A stretch of DNA of 64,000 bases from Oleispirillum sp963668495. GTDB lineage: Bacteria; Pseudomonadota; Alphaproteobacteria; Rhodospirillales; Rhodospirillaceae. Location of the stretch: the NCBI GenBank assembly GCA_963668495.1, contig OY764545.1, positions 1,612,001 to 1,676,000 of the forward strand, written 5' to 3'. Shown here piece by piece: positions 52,502 to 63,140 of this stretch; position 1 is the stretch's first letter; the number at the start of each line of letters is the position of its first letter. The translations under genes and the position numbers were made by a program. Below the pieces are notes generated by a model. It worked only from the letters and a program-made list of their open reading frames with translations. It searched no databases and was not told the origin of the DNA.

Positions 52502-53716
52502 TTATTTCTGGTTGTGGCGAAGTGCCATAATCCCACGGGCGGCACGGACTCCTTGTGCGAGACAGGCGGTTAGCAAGTATCCGCCTGTCGGGGCTTCCCA
52601 GTCCAGCATTTCTCCGGCGCAGAACACATTCGGTAGCTTGGTCAGTTGCAGGTTTTTGTCCAGTTCAGACAAGGACACGCCGCCTGCGCTGCTGATGGCT
52701 TCGGCAATGGGGCGTGGGGAATGGCAAGTTATCGGCACAGCCTTGATCAAAAGGGCAAGGTCAGTCGCGGACAGATCGGACGGTTGTCGCTGATCTTCAT
52801 GTAGCAGGGCAATTTGAAGACCGTCGAGGCCCAAGGATTTTTTAAGGAAGGTGTTCAGGGATTTGGACCCGCGCGGTGCGGTTAGGCGTCTGGAAATTTG
52901 TTGAACTGAGCGATCTGGCAGCAGATCCACATGTACAGTCGCCCGCCCTTGAACTTGGATGGTGTTTCGTAACTGTGAAGACAAGGCGTATATGCCATGC
53001 CCTTCGATGCCGTATTCCGATACGATTAGTGGGCTGCGGATAGTTCGTCCCGCAAATGTGATCTCGACGGTTTTCAGGGGACTCCCGGCGAATTTCTTTT
53101 GGAAAAATGGGGACCATGCGACGGTGAAGCCGCAGTTGCTGGGTTGCCACGGCGTACAGGTGATTCCGCGAAGGCGCAGGTGATCCGTCCATGTTCCTGT
53201 TGATCCCAGCCGAGGCCAACTTGCACCGCCAAGGGCAAGCACAACGTAGTCCATCGTGTGCTGGGAGATTTGTTCATTTGCGTGAAAGGCCATCGCCCCG
53301 TGTGCATTCCAGCCTTCCCATTTGTGGCGCATGGCAAACTGAACGCCTTGCTGGGTTAGGCGGCTGAGCCAATTGCGGAGGAGCGGAGCGGCCTTCATAG
53401 CCTTGGGAAAGACTTTCCCTGATGATCCGGCAAAGGTTTCAGCTTCCAAGTCATCGGCCCAGTTCCGCACGTCCTTTGGTCCGAAATCTTCCAATAGGGG
53501 ACGCATCCAGTCTTGGCTGTTGCCATAGGCCGCAAGGAAAGATTCAAACGGTTCGTCCTTGGTCAGATTAAGGCCACCGATCCCGGCTCTCAGGAACTTG
53601 CGTCCCGGCGATGCCATAGTATCAAAAACGGTAACCTTATATCCGTTCCGGCTCAGAATATCTGCCGCCATTAAGCCCGATGGTCCGGCTCCGATAATGG
53701 CGATAGTCTGTGTCAT
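52502..53716 (-). CDS. HI0933-like FAD-dependent oxidoreductase
   Basis: 404 residues from the ATG at 53716, overlapping the nhaA stop by ATGA. FAD-binding IAIIGAGPSGLMAADIL near residue 5, GRKFLRAGIGGLNLT, and the C-terminal FCAGEMLDWEAPTGGYLL. Family members are annotated as flavoproteins or BaiN-like reductases; the in vivo substrate is unknown. Confidence 0.9.
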   Translation of the reverse strand: MTQTIAIIGAGPSGLMAADILSRNGYKVTVFDTMASPGRKFLRAGIGGLNLTKDEPFESFLAAYGNSQDWMRPLLEDFGPKDVRNWADDLEAETFAGSSGKVFPKAMKAAPLLRNWLSRLTQQGVQFAMRHKWEGWNAHGAMAFHANEQISQHTMDYVVLALGGASWPRLGSTGTWTDHLRLRGITCTPWQPSNCGFTVAWSPFFQKKFAGSPLKTVEITFAGRTIRSPLIVSEYGIEGHGIYALSSQLRNTIQVQGRATVHVDLLPDRSVQQISRRLTAPRGSKSLNTFLKKSLGLDGLQIALLHEDQRQPSDLSATDLALLIKAVPITCHSPRPIAEAISSAGGVSLSELDKNLQLTKLPNVFCAGEMLDWEAPTGGYLLTACLAQGVRAARGIMALRHNQK

Positions 53717-54942
53717 GCGGCTTTGGAGGCTTCGTGTTCTTGTTCGGAACTGCGACGTTTCGGCATGTAACGCAGCAAGCCATAGCCAAAGACAGCAGAC
53801 GCAAGACTGCCGCACAGGACGCCAAGCCGGACACCAGTCAGTTGATCAGGGCTGTTAAAGGCAAGCATGCCGATGAATAGGCTCATGGTGAACCCGATGC
53901 CGGTCAGGAATGAGACGCCGATCATATGGGGCCATTGGACGCCTTCCGGCAGGGTGGCAAAGCGGACTTTGACCGCACACCAAGAGGCCAGCATCACACC
54001 ACCCAATTTGCCGATGAACAGACCGCACGCAATCCCCAAAGGCAGCGGAGCCAGCAATTCTCCCCAACCCAGCCCGGATAAGGAAACCCCGGCATTGGCA
54101 AAGGCAAAAATAGGCATAATCAGGAAGTTAACCCATGCATGGAGCTGGTGCTCCAGCCATTCAAGCGGGGATTTGCTATCCTTCGTTTTGCCCTCAATCG
54201 GGATCGTCAGGGCCAGAACAACGCCGGCAATGGTGGCATGAACGCCGGATTTGAGTACGGCAACCCAAAGCACTGCACCGATGATGAAATAGAACGGCAG
54301 ATGCTTGATGCCGAAGCGGTTCATAGCAATCAGAACGGCAACGCAGGCCGCTGCCAATCCCAGCGCAGGCAGGGATAGGTTAGCGGTATAGAAAAATGCG
54401 ATAATCAGAATTGCGCCTAAATCATCGATCACGGCAAGCGCTAGAAGAAAGATCTTGAGGCCAGCAGGTGCACGGGTGCCAAGAAGCGCAAGAATGCCAA
54501 GGGCAAAGGCAATGTCGGTGGCCATAGGAATGGCCCAGCCCTGCATGTTGTCAGCAGAGCCAAAGTTAAAGGCAATAAAGACGAGAGCGGGTGCAACCAT
54601 GCCACCAAGAGCACCCGCCAAGGGGAGTGCTGCTTTGGCTCGTGTCGACAGACGACCATAGGCGACCTCACGCTTGATTTCCAACCCGACCAGCAGGAAG
54701 AACAGAGCCATCAGGCCGTCATTGATCCACAGGATCAACGGTTTTTCCAACCCGAATTCCCCCAATTGAATGGCGAACGGGGTCGATAAAAATGCCTGAT
54801 ACAGCGGAGACCAATCAGAATTCTCCGCGTAGATGGCAAGGGCGGCAGCCGCAACCAGCAGCATGCCGCCGAAGGCATCCATGTTGAAAGACCAAGGCTT
54901 GTGCCCTGTCGGCAATCCGGTTGGCGAGTTTTGAAAGGTCAT
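53713..54942 (-). CDS. nhaA: Na+/H+ antiporter NhaA
   Basis: 409 residues, about 12 membrane helices. The pair of Asp needed for ion exchange is in VIDDLGAILIIAFFY near residue 165; TDIAFALGILALLG precedes it. Swaps internal sodium for protons, in line with a saline habitat. Translationally coupled to the flavoprotein downstream. Confidence 0.96.
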   Translation of the reverse strand: MTFQNSPTGLPTGHKPWSFNMDAFGGMLLVAAAALAIYAENSDWSPLYQAFLSTPFAIQLGEFGLEKPLILWINDGLMALFFLLVGLEIKREVAYGRLSTRAKAALPLAGALGGMVAPALVFIAFNFGSADNMQGWAIPMATDIAFALGILALLGTRAPAGLKIFLLALAVIDDLGAILIIAFFYTANLSLPALGLAAACVAVLIAMNRFGIKHLPFYFIIGAVLWVAVLKSGVHATIAGVVLALTIPIEGKTKDSKSPLEWLEHQLHAWVNFLIMPIFAFANAGVSLSGLGWGELLAPLPLGIACGLFIGKLGGVMLASWCAVKVRFATLPEGVQWPHMIGVSFLTGIGFTMSLFIGMLAFNSPDQLTGVRLGVLCGSLASAVFGYGLLRYMPKRRSSEQEHEASKAA

Positions 54943-55144
54943 GGCGGCAACGGGTCCTTAAAAAAGACGATGGAGCACGTCATGGCGGCAGGTGGACGCA
55001 GCTAAGACGAAAAATAGTGTCTTTTCGTATACGAATTTTGACTGGTTTGTGCCAGAAAATTCGGCGATCGCAACACGAAATTCCAAAGCCGCTGTGTCCG
55101 CTTATGGTTTTCTTTGTCATGCGCTGATATGCGTCAGCGTCCTG

Positions 55145-56035
55145 TTATCGGATCATACAGTTTCTGTCTTCCATAATCCGTCGCAGTATCGGTGTGATGA
55201 TCAACTCCATTGCCAATCCGGTCTTGCCTCCGGGGATGACGATGGTGTTGCGTCGTGACATCCATGACCCTTGCAGCATTTGCAGAAGGTAGGGAAAATC
55301 CACGCGGAACAGCTCTGGCTTGCGGAAACGGATCACGGTGATGCTTTCATCCGCGGTTGGGATGTCTCTGGCGATGAGCGGGTTCGATGTGTCGACAATG
55401 GGGACCCGTTGGAAATTGATGTCGGTCTGTTCAAACTGCGGAATGACATAATGCACATAGTCGTACATGCGCCGCAGAATGGTGTCGACGACCTTACCAG
55501 TGGTGTAACCACGTTGGTGGGTATCACGATGGATTTTCTGAATCCATTCCAGATTGACGACGGGGGCAACGCCGACTTTCAAATCAACAAACCGGGTCAG
55601 GTCGATGTCTTCGGTTTGCAGGCAGCCGTGCAGTCCTTCGTAAAACAGTATTTCCGCATCCTGAGGGATATCCATCCATGGCGTAAACTCACCGGGCTTT
55701 AGTCCCAGTTCCTTGAACTCCAACGCTTCAGCATCGTTGTGGATGTATTTTCGGTATTTTCCGCTGCCTTCCTTGGCATAATTTTCAAACAGTTTTTGCA
55801 GGTCATCCCACCGATTGCCTTCGGGGCCAAAATGACTGATGCGTTCGCCTCTGGCCTCGGCCTCGGCAATCTGCTCTTTCATTTTTAACCGGCTATAGCG
55901 GTGAAAGCCGTCACCTTCTACGGTTGCGGCGTTAATGTTCTCCCGCCGGAACATGTGCTCGAACGCTTCGCGAACGGTGGAGGTGCCGGCCCCTGATGAG
56001 CCGGTCACCGCAATAATCGGATACCTGCGTGACAT
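55145..56035 (-). CDS. prk: Phosphoribulokinase
   Basis: 296 residues from the ATG at 56035 with AGGAG upstream, 4 bp after cbbM. P-loop GSSGAGTSTV near residue 12, HFGPEGNRWDD, and EILFYEGLHG (Walker B). This is the octameric bacterial type. Makes ribulose 1,5-bisphosphate for RubisCO. Forms a cbbM-prk operon. Confidence 0.96.
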   Translation of the reverse strand: MSRRYPIIAVTGSSGAGTSTVREAFEHMFRRENINAATVEGDGFHRYSRLKMKEQIAEAEARGERISHFGPEGNRWDDLQKLFENYAKEGSGKYRKYIHNDAEALEFKELGLKPGEFTPWMDIPQDAEILFYEGLHGCLQTEDIDLTRFVDLKVGVAPVVNLEWIQKIHRDTHQRGYTTGKVVDTILRRMYDYVHYVIPQFEQTDINFQRVPIVDTSNPLIARDIPTADESITVIRFRKPELFRVDFPYLLQMLQGSWMSRRNTIVIPGGKTGLAMELIITPILRRIMEDRNCMIR

Positions 56036-56039
56036 GCTG

Positions 56040-57419
56040 TTATGCTCCTTCCCCCAGCGCCGCTTTCCAACCGGGATACAGTTTATCGGCATCATTGGGG
56101 AAAGAGGTAAATGCTCTGGCTAGTTCCTTATGATCCTTCGCGTAGGTCACCAGATCAATACCTTGTTGCCAAGATTCGACGGCTTGCCGCAAGGAAATAG
56201 CCCCGGCAACAGGTCCATCCACGTGACCGAAGGCTCCGCCACCACTGGTTTGAATGACATTGCAGTGCCCCAGATTGGCAAAGAATCCGGGCAGGCGCAG
56301 GGCATTCATGCCGCCGGAAATGATCGGAGTCGTTGCCTTCATACCGTGCCAGTGCTGGCGATAGACTGGGCCTTCTGCCAGATTGCGTTCCAGCATGTAG
56401 GCAATGGCCTTGTCATCACTGGCACCTTCCATTTTACCAAAGCCCATGGTGCCGGTGTGTATCCCTGAGGCACCTTGCAGGCGCGCCATTTTGCAGTGCA
56501 CAAACGCCGTGTAGCCACGTTTGGATAATGGCGAGGTAATGGCTCCGTGTCCGGCGCGGTGATAGTGCAGGAATTGTCCCGGGAAGTTTCTGCGTGCAGT
56601 GGTGACGGCAGTTGCCCCTGCCACGAATCCGTCAACCAGAAACGCCACATGTGGGGCATTGGGGCCAAAAATTTCCAGAATGGTCTCACCACGGGCAATC
56701 ATCTCTGCCGGATCATCTGCCGTAATGTTGGCAGAGAATATTTTGGCTTGCCCGGTTTCATCCTGCGCCCGCTGCATGGCATCGGCAACGGCAGCAATGG
56801 TCTCTTTAAGCGGGGCAAAGGTCTGGTTGCCTTGCGGTTCATCGTTCTTTACGAAATCCCCGCCCAACCAGAATTGGTAACAGGCATTGGCAAAGGGTTG
56901 CGGCTTAAGACCTAACTTCGGCTTGATGATGGTGCCGATAATGGTGCCGCCATCGACTTCCGGTCGTTCCAGAATGCGCCAAAGATCGGAAATATTCATG
57001 GACGGGCCGTCAAACAGGCGCAGGTAAGCAGGCGGCACGAAGAAGTCGATCATTCTGGCGTATTCGATGTCACCCATGCCCTGATTGTTGCCGACGGTTA
57101 ATGTCAGAAACGATGCCATCATGGCTTTGCCGTCGATGATGTTGCGATCAAACAACTCGATCGGGTAGGCAATCTTCATAATTTCCTGCGCCGGGTCTAT
57201 GTCATAAACCAGAGCATCCACGGCACGGGTAAAGTCATCCGTTGTGCAGACTTCAACATTGGTTCCGGTTGAGGACTCTGCCGCAAAATGTGCAGCGGCT
57301 ACCAGATACGCATCGTCGCCCTTGGGCTTCATACGGTAAGTGCACAGGACGTGTCGGCCTTGGGCGATCAGGTCTGCCTCATTCAGGTCAAGCGCCGCAT
57401 AACGATTTGACTGGTCCAT
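56040..57419 (-). CDS. cbbM: Ribulose-bisphosphate carboxylase, form II
   Basis: 459 residues, form II length. N-terminus MDQSNRYAALDL as in Rhodospirillum-type CbbM; catalytic Lys in TIIKPKLGLKP (about residue 166), carbamylated Lys and metal ligands in GGDFVKNDEPQGNQ (about 191), later HYHRAGHGA and SGGMNALRLPGF. Fixes CO2; form II fits low-oxygen, high-CO2 conditions. No cbbR gene is adjacent. AAAGGA precedes the start. Confidence 0.98.
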   Translation of the reverse strand: MDQSNRYAALDLNEADLIAQGRHVLCTYRMKPKGDDAYLVAAAHFAAESSTGTNVEVCTTDDFTRAVDALVYDIDPAQEIMKIAYPIELFDRNIIDGKAMMASFLTLTVGNNQGMGDIEYARMIDFFVPPAYLRLFDGPSMNISDLWRILERPEVDGGTIIGTIIKPKLGLKPQPFANACYQFWLGGDFVKNDEPQGNQTFAPLKETIAAVADAMQRAQDETGQAKIFSANITADDPAEMIARGETILEIFGPNAPHVAFLVDGFVAGATAVTTARRNFPGQFLHYHRAGHGAITSPLSKRGYTAFVHCKMARLQGASGIHTGTMGFGKMEGASDDKAIAYMLERNLAEGPVYRQHWHGMKATTPIISGGMNALRLPGFFANLGHCNVIQTSGGGAFGHVDGPVAGAISLRQAVESWQQGIDLVTYAKDHKELARAFTSFPNDADKLYPGWKAALGEGA

Positions 57420-57633
57420 GATATTCGTCCTTTGCTGAGCAGTTGAAAACTCGACACATCAACAGGGTAAAACTCTCTGAACGCGTGCGCAATGCCCTGA
57501 GGTGTAGGGTCAGGCCGTTTTCTTGTTGATTTCGGGGCGTGAGTTCGTAGAGTCTGCCCCCATATAGATTCGACCACATTTATGCATGCCGTGGCGGTAG
57601 GTCAGGCATGCGTTTCTCTAACCGGAGTGCCAA

Positions 57634-59316
<1,683 letters not shown>

Positions 59317-59326
59317 GGGGCAGGAT

Positions 59327-59367
59327 CAAAAAAAAATCCCCCGGCAAGTCCGGGGGATTTTTTTATA
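59327..59367. terminator. Bidirectional terminator between ettA and mlaC
   Basis: AAATCCCCCGG / CCGGGGGATTT with loop CAAGT, flanked by A8 on the left and T-run on the right; serves both convergent genes. Confidence 0.9.
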
Positions 59368-59389
59368 TGCTCAATGTGAGTCTTCGGCG

Positions 59390-60037
59390 TTATTTGGTTT
59401 TTGCTGTACGCAAATTAGACCGCATTTTCTCCAAGGATGTAATCAATCCTTGCAGGCCGCCTTCACGTTTCATGACCGAAGCATATTGTTTGCGGGTGTT
59501 GATCAGCATGCTGTTGGATTCAATAGCAATATCAATCATCTTAAGACCATCTTTGCGGTTTTGCACTCGCCAGACAATGGACACCGGCTTGCCATCGGCA
59601 AGGTTGATTTTGCTTTCCACGAAAACATCGCGGCGGTCAACGTAGGCATCGGTGATTTCAATGCGCAAACCGCGATATTCATCAAGATGAGAAAGCCAAG
59701 TCAGGACCGACACATCTTCAAACAATTTTACAAAATGCTTGCGCTGGTCTTCGGAAGCGGTACGCCATTCGCGACCAACAACGAAGGCCGCAATTGCCGG
59801 GATGTCCGCAGCATCCACAAACATGTCGTGGAAGCGTTTTTCTTTTTCTTCCAACGTGATGTCTGCGCCGATGACGCTGTTGACTGCCTCATCAACCAGT
59901 TTGGCAACAAATGCCTGAGCATCTGCCTTGTCCGGCGCATCGGCGTGTGCAGGCAAGTGTGCCACGCTCAGTAAAATTATCAGAGTGCAAACGCCCAAGC
60001 GAACAAGGGATGCGGCACGGTTCAGGTGTCCAGTCAT
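59390..60037 (-). CDS. mlaC: MlaC-like periplasmic phospholipid-binding protein
   Basis: 215 residues with a signal peptide (cleavage near AHA, residue 32). Family pattern REWRTASEDQRKHFVKLFED near residue 90 and VWRVQNRKDGLKMIDIAIES near 155. Ferries phospholipids between outer-membrane MlaA and the inner-membrane MlaFEDB complex. It lies 24 bp after mlaA on the same strand; the ABC genes are elsewhere. Confidence 0.93.
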   Translation of the reverse strand: MTGHLNRAASLVRLGVCTLIILLSVAHLPAHADAPDKADAQAFVAKLVDEAVNSVIGADITLEEKEKRFHDMFVDAADIPAIAAFVVGREWRTASEDQRKHFVKLFEDVSVLTWLSHLDEYRGLRIEITDAYVDRRDVFVESKINLADGKPVSIVWRVQNRKDGLKMIDIAIESNSMLINTRKQYASVMKREGGLQGLITSLEKMRSNLRTAKTK

Positions 60038-60061
60038 GGATACGGTCCCTTAGTGCGTGGA

Positions 60062-60853
60062 TCAGGAATCGGCAGGGAAATCAAAGCGATAGCCTTCGCC
60101 TTGATCCGGGCGGTCTTCTGCTGTCCGGTTCATGATTTTCATCATGCGTTGCTGACGGGTGTAGTCGCGAACGGCAGCATAAAAATCAACGGAGGTACGT
60201 TCCAGTTCTTCGAGCGGGTCAAGCAGCGGAACGCGCTTTTCAAGGACACCAAGGCCAAGCAAAGTCCAAGACACAGCCTCCGCATGCCTCCAATCTGAGC
60301 CCATAGCAAGCCAGAAGAATGGATCGGATAAAACGTCAACGGCAAGTCCGGTTGCATCACGTGGGTTGGACGGGCCAAGCAGCGGCAACATTAGGTACGG
60401 GCCGGAGTCCACACCCCATACGGCGAGAGTCTGTCCGAAATCTTCCTGTTGGCGGACGTCGCCAGTTTCAGCCGCAACATCAATCAGCCCACCAACGCCG
60501 GCGGTGGAGTTGACGATAAAGCGTTTCAGAACAATGCCGCTGCCTTCAACATCGCCTTGCAGCAGGTTATTTAAAAAATCAATCGGAGCCAGAAGATTGA
60601 CCAGTGCATTGCGAATGCCTGCGCGCGCCGGGCGCGGAACGACATCACGATAGCCGCGCGCCGTTGGGGCCAGCGCATAGCGGTCCAATGTCATATTGAA
60701 TTCAAAAACCGCGCGGTTAAACGGCTCAATTGGATCGTTTGCGTCTACCGCGTCATCGGCAAATGCGGGCGAGACGGAGAGTGCAGTGGCGCAGGCAAGA
60801 CCCAACGTAAATTTCTTGATACCACGGCTCGCGGATTGAAACAGACCAGACAT
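60062..60853 (-). CDS. mlaA: MlaA (VacJ) family phospholipid-removal protein
   Basis: 263 residues from the ATG at 60853 (GAGGA upstream). MlaA core: ANDPIEPFNRAVFEFN, NFLNNLLQGD-type segment, VDSGPYLMLPLLGPSNPRDATG. Removes misplaced phospholipids from the outer leaflet of the outer membrane. Unlike E. coli MlaA it has a plain signal peptide (cleavage near AFA) and no convincing lipobox. Confidence 0.94.
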   Translation of the reverse strand: MSGLFQSASRGIKKFTLGLACATALSVSPAFADDAVDANDPIEPFNRAVFEFNMTLDRYALAPTARGYRDVVPRPARAGIRNALVNLLAPIDFLNNLLQGDVEGSGIVLKRFIVNSTAGVGGLIDVAAETGDVRQQEDFGQTLAVWGVDSGPYLMLPLLGPSNPRDATGLAVDVLSDPFFWLAMGSDWRHAEAVSWTLLGLGVLEKRVPLLDPLEELERTSVDFYAAVRDYTRQQRMMKIMNRTAEDRPDQGEGYRFDFPADS

Positions 60854-61076
60854 CGACATCCTCACTGAGTATAGGATTGGGGCACCAAAACCCATAAACT
60901 CTCTAAGAAAATATAGTTCCCCCTAAGACCTAGAGTCCATAACACAGGGGCATGGCTGAAACTACCCTCTTTATGTTGCACTGAGGTCGAGGATAACAAG
61001 AGGTGTGACATGGTTAACACACTTTGGCTTTTGAAACGTAGAGAAGTCCTACTTCAAGGCGTAATTGCGCATTGAC

Positions 61077-61100
61077 ATATAAACATTTGTTGATATGTTT
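61077..61100 (+). promoter_or_regulatory. Operator of the ArsR-methyltransferase gene
   Basis: Arms ACATATAAACA and TGTTGATATGT match at 10 of 11 positions around a 2-bp centre, ending 29 bp before the start codon. Size and AT-rich ends fit an ArsR-family dimer site, so autoregulation is likely. Confidence 0.6.
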
Positions 61101-61129
61101 TTCTGCAGACCTAAAGAAAGAAGGCCTCA

Positions 61130-62059
61130 ATGAATACCATGTTGACCTGCCTGCGGGCGTTAGCCGAACCGAATCGTCTTCGATTAACCAGATTGTGTGC
61201 TCTGGACGATTTGACCGTAAGTGATCTGACGCAAATTCTGGGGGGAAGCCAGCCCGGCATTTCCCGGCACCTTAAAGTGTTGGTGGATGGAGGCGTGCTG
61301 GAGCGTTTCCGTGAAGGCAGCTGGGTGTATTACCGATTGGCACGGCAGGGGGCTTTGTTCTCTGTAATCGACTCTGTTCTGTCGAACCTACCGCAGGACG
61401 ATGCAGCCTTGCGGTCTGATACGGAATATCTTCAACAGATCACCAAAATTCGCGCTGAAAAGGCTCAGGCGTATTTTGCTTCTGTTGCGGCTGATTGGGA
61501 TCGCCTGCGGGCAATGCAGGTGGATGAAGCCTTGGTTGATGCGGCAATTAAGGAAATGGTGTTGGACCGTCCGGTTGGTAGCCTTTTGGACGTAGGGACC
61601 GGAACCGGGCATATGTTGATGCTGTTGTGTCAGGATATCGGGCGCGGTGAAGGCGTTGACTTGTCGACTGAAATGCTGGCTTTAGCTCGCGATAATTTGC
61701 AAAAGGCAGGCTTGCGGCATTGCCTTGTCCGGCATGGCGATATGGCGCACTTGCGCACGGATTCAGCTGACTATGACGTGGTGACCTTTCATCAAGTTTT
61801 GCATTACGCATCACGTCCGGTTGTGGCTGTCCGTGAAGCTGCACGGGTTCTTGCCCCGAACGGTCGTGTGGTGATTGTGGATTTCTTGCCGCACGATATG
61901 GAAGATTTGCGTGAGTACCACAATCACGCCCGGCTTGGTTTCTCATCCGAGGATGTGGAGCAATGGTTTGCTGAAACCGGATTGACCATGGTCGCGAAAC
62001 AGGAATTGTCCGGTAATCCCTTATCCATTGGGATTTGGGTCGGACAGGCAAATAATTGA
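61130..62059 (+). CDS. ArsR-family regulator fused to a SAM-binding methyltransferase domain
   Basis: 309 residues. Winged helix at 1-90 (LRALAEPNRLRLTRLCAL, GGSQPGISRHLKVLVDGGVLE), without the usual metal-binding Cys set. Methyltransferase fold at about 115-300 with motif I LLDVGTGTGHMLMLL and VVTFHQVLHYASRP. Together with metF and metH downstream this fits the SAH-responsive regulators of the methionine cycle (SahR-like), where the second domain would sense SAM/SAH. A real methyltransferase activity is not excluded. Own operator at 61077. Confidence 0.88.
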   Translation: MNTMLTCLRALAEPNRLRLTRLCALDDLTVSDLTQILGGSQPGISRHLKVLVDGGVLERFREGSWVYYRLARQGALFSVIDSVLSNLPQDDAALRSDTEYLQQITKIRAEKAQAYFASVAADWDRLRAMQVDEALVDAAIKEMVLDRPVGSLLDVGTGTGHMLMLLCQDIGRGEGVDLSTEMLALARDNLQKAGLRHCLVRHGDMAHLRTDSADYDVVTFHQVLHYASRPVVAVREAARVLAPNGRVVIVDFLPHDMEDLREYHNHARLGFSSEDVEQWFAETGLTMVAKQELSGNPLSIGIWVGQANN

Positions 62060-62110
62060 TCAAAAACCAATAAATTTACATCTAGGAAAGTGGATTGGAG
62101 GCATACAGCC

Positions 62111-63022
62111 ATGAGTGAGCAGGCAGCACAAAACGGACAGGAACGGTCCTTGGCAGTGGCTACAACATTGAAGCATCCGTTGTGCGTATCTTTTGAATTC
62201 TTCCCGCCCAAGACCGAGAAAATGGCAGAATCTTTGTGGGATGCGGTGAAACGGCTGGAACCCTTAAATCCAAGTTTCGTGTCTGTAACATACGGTGCCG
62301 GTGGCTCAACGCGGGAGCGTACGCACGATACGGTGGTGCGGATCGCCCGTGAAACCAGCATGAAACCTGCTGCCCATTTGACTTGCGTTGCCGCAACCCG
62401 CGAAGAAATTGATGCCGTTGCCAATGAATATTGGGATGCCGGTATCAATCACATTGTTGCCTTGCGCGGAGATCCGCCGGATGGTGAAAGCACCTATGTC
62501 CCGCATCCGGGCGGGTATGCTTATGCGTCTGATCTTGTGACCGGGCTGAAGAACAAGCACGACTATGAAATCAGTGTCGCGGCTTATCCAGAAGGACATC
62601 CGCAGTCAAAATCTCTGGATGAAGACATTGATAACCTGAAACGGAAAATTGACGCCGGGGCGACACGGGCAATCTCGCAGTATTTCTTTGATGTGGATTT
62701 GTTCCGCCGCTTCCGGGACCGTATTGCTGCTGCGGGGATTACGGTGCCGGTTATTCCGGGGATTTTGCCTGTCACCAATTTTGAAACGGTTGTGAAGTTT
62801 TCAACGGCGTGTGGAACCTCTGTGCCTAAGTGGATGTACCGTGCGTTCGACGGTTTGCAGGATGACGCAGAAACGCGCAAACTTGTGGCCTCGACCATTG
62901 CCTATGAACAGGTTCAGGCATTGGCAGAGGATGGAATTGAAGACTTCCATTTCTATACTTTAAATCGTGCGGATCTGACATTTGCCATTTGTCATTTGCT
63001 GGGCATTCGTCCGCAGGCTTAG
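62111..63022 (+). CDS. metF: Methylenetetrahydrofolate reductase
   Basis: 303 residues from the ATG at 62111 with GGAGG upstream. TIM-barrel flavoprotein: VSFEFFPPKTEKM near residue 30, VTYGAGGSTR near 65, NHIVALRGDPP near 125, VIPGILPVTNF near 225, DFHFYTLNR near 285. Supplies methyl-tetrahydrofolate to MetH. Between the ArsR-methyltransferase gene and metH. Confidence 0.97.
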   Translation: MSEQAAQNGQERSLAVATTLKHPLCVSFEFFPPKTEKMAESLWDAVKRLEPLNPSFVSVTYGAGGSTRERTHDTVVRIARETSMKPAAHLTCVAATREEIDAVANEYWDAGINHIVALRGDPPDGESTYVPHPGGYAYASDLVTGLKNKHDYEISVAAYPEGHPQSKSLDEDIDNLKRKIDAGATRAISQYFFDVDLFRRFRDRIAAAGITVPVIPGILPVTNFETVVKFSTACGTSVPKWMYRAFDGLQDDAETRKLVASTIAYEQVQALAEDGIEDFHFYTLNRADLTFAICHLLGIRPQA

Positions 63023-63059
63023 GCCGCATTGTTAATTGCTGCAAAAACACAATGTAACG

Positions 63060-63105
63060 GGGAAGCGACCCGCAGAGGTCGCTCCCGCACCGTCCGCAAG
63101 GCGGT
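63060..63105 (+). promoter_or_regulatory. Two-hairpin leader before metH
   Basis: AGCGACC-CGCAGA-GGTCGCT (63064-63083; GGG and CCC outside can extend it) is followed by ACCG-(T)CC-GCAA-GG-CGGT (63089-63105) with a GNRA tetraloop, 35 bp before the metH start. I could not match it to the SAM-II, SAH or cobalamin riboswitches. Could be an unknown regulatory RNA or an intercistronic mRNA stabiliser. Confidence 0.45.
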
Positions 63106-63140
63106 ACACATGAAAAAATAATACTAAGGAACCAAGGCCG

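Noticed and set aside
63023..63140. Known SAM, SAH or cobalamin riboswitch before metH
   Set aside because: I looked for the conserved cores (SAH GAGGAGCGCTGC, the B12 box, SAM-II pseudoknot) and found none; kept only as an unassigned leader.
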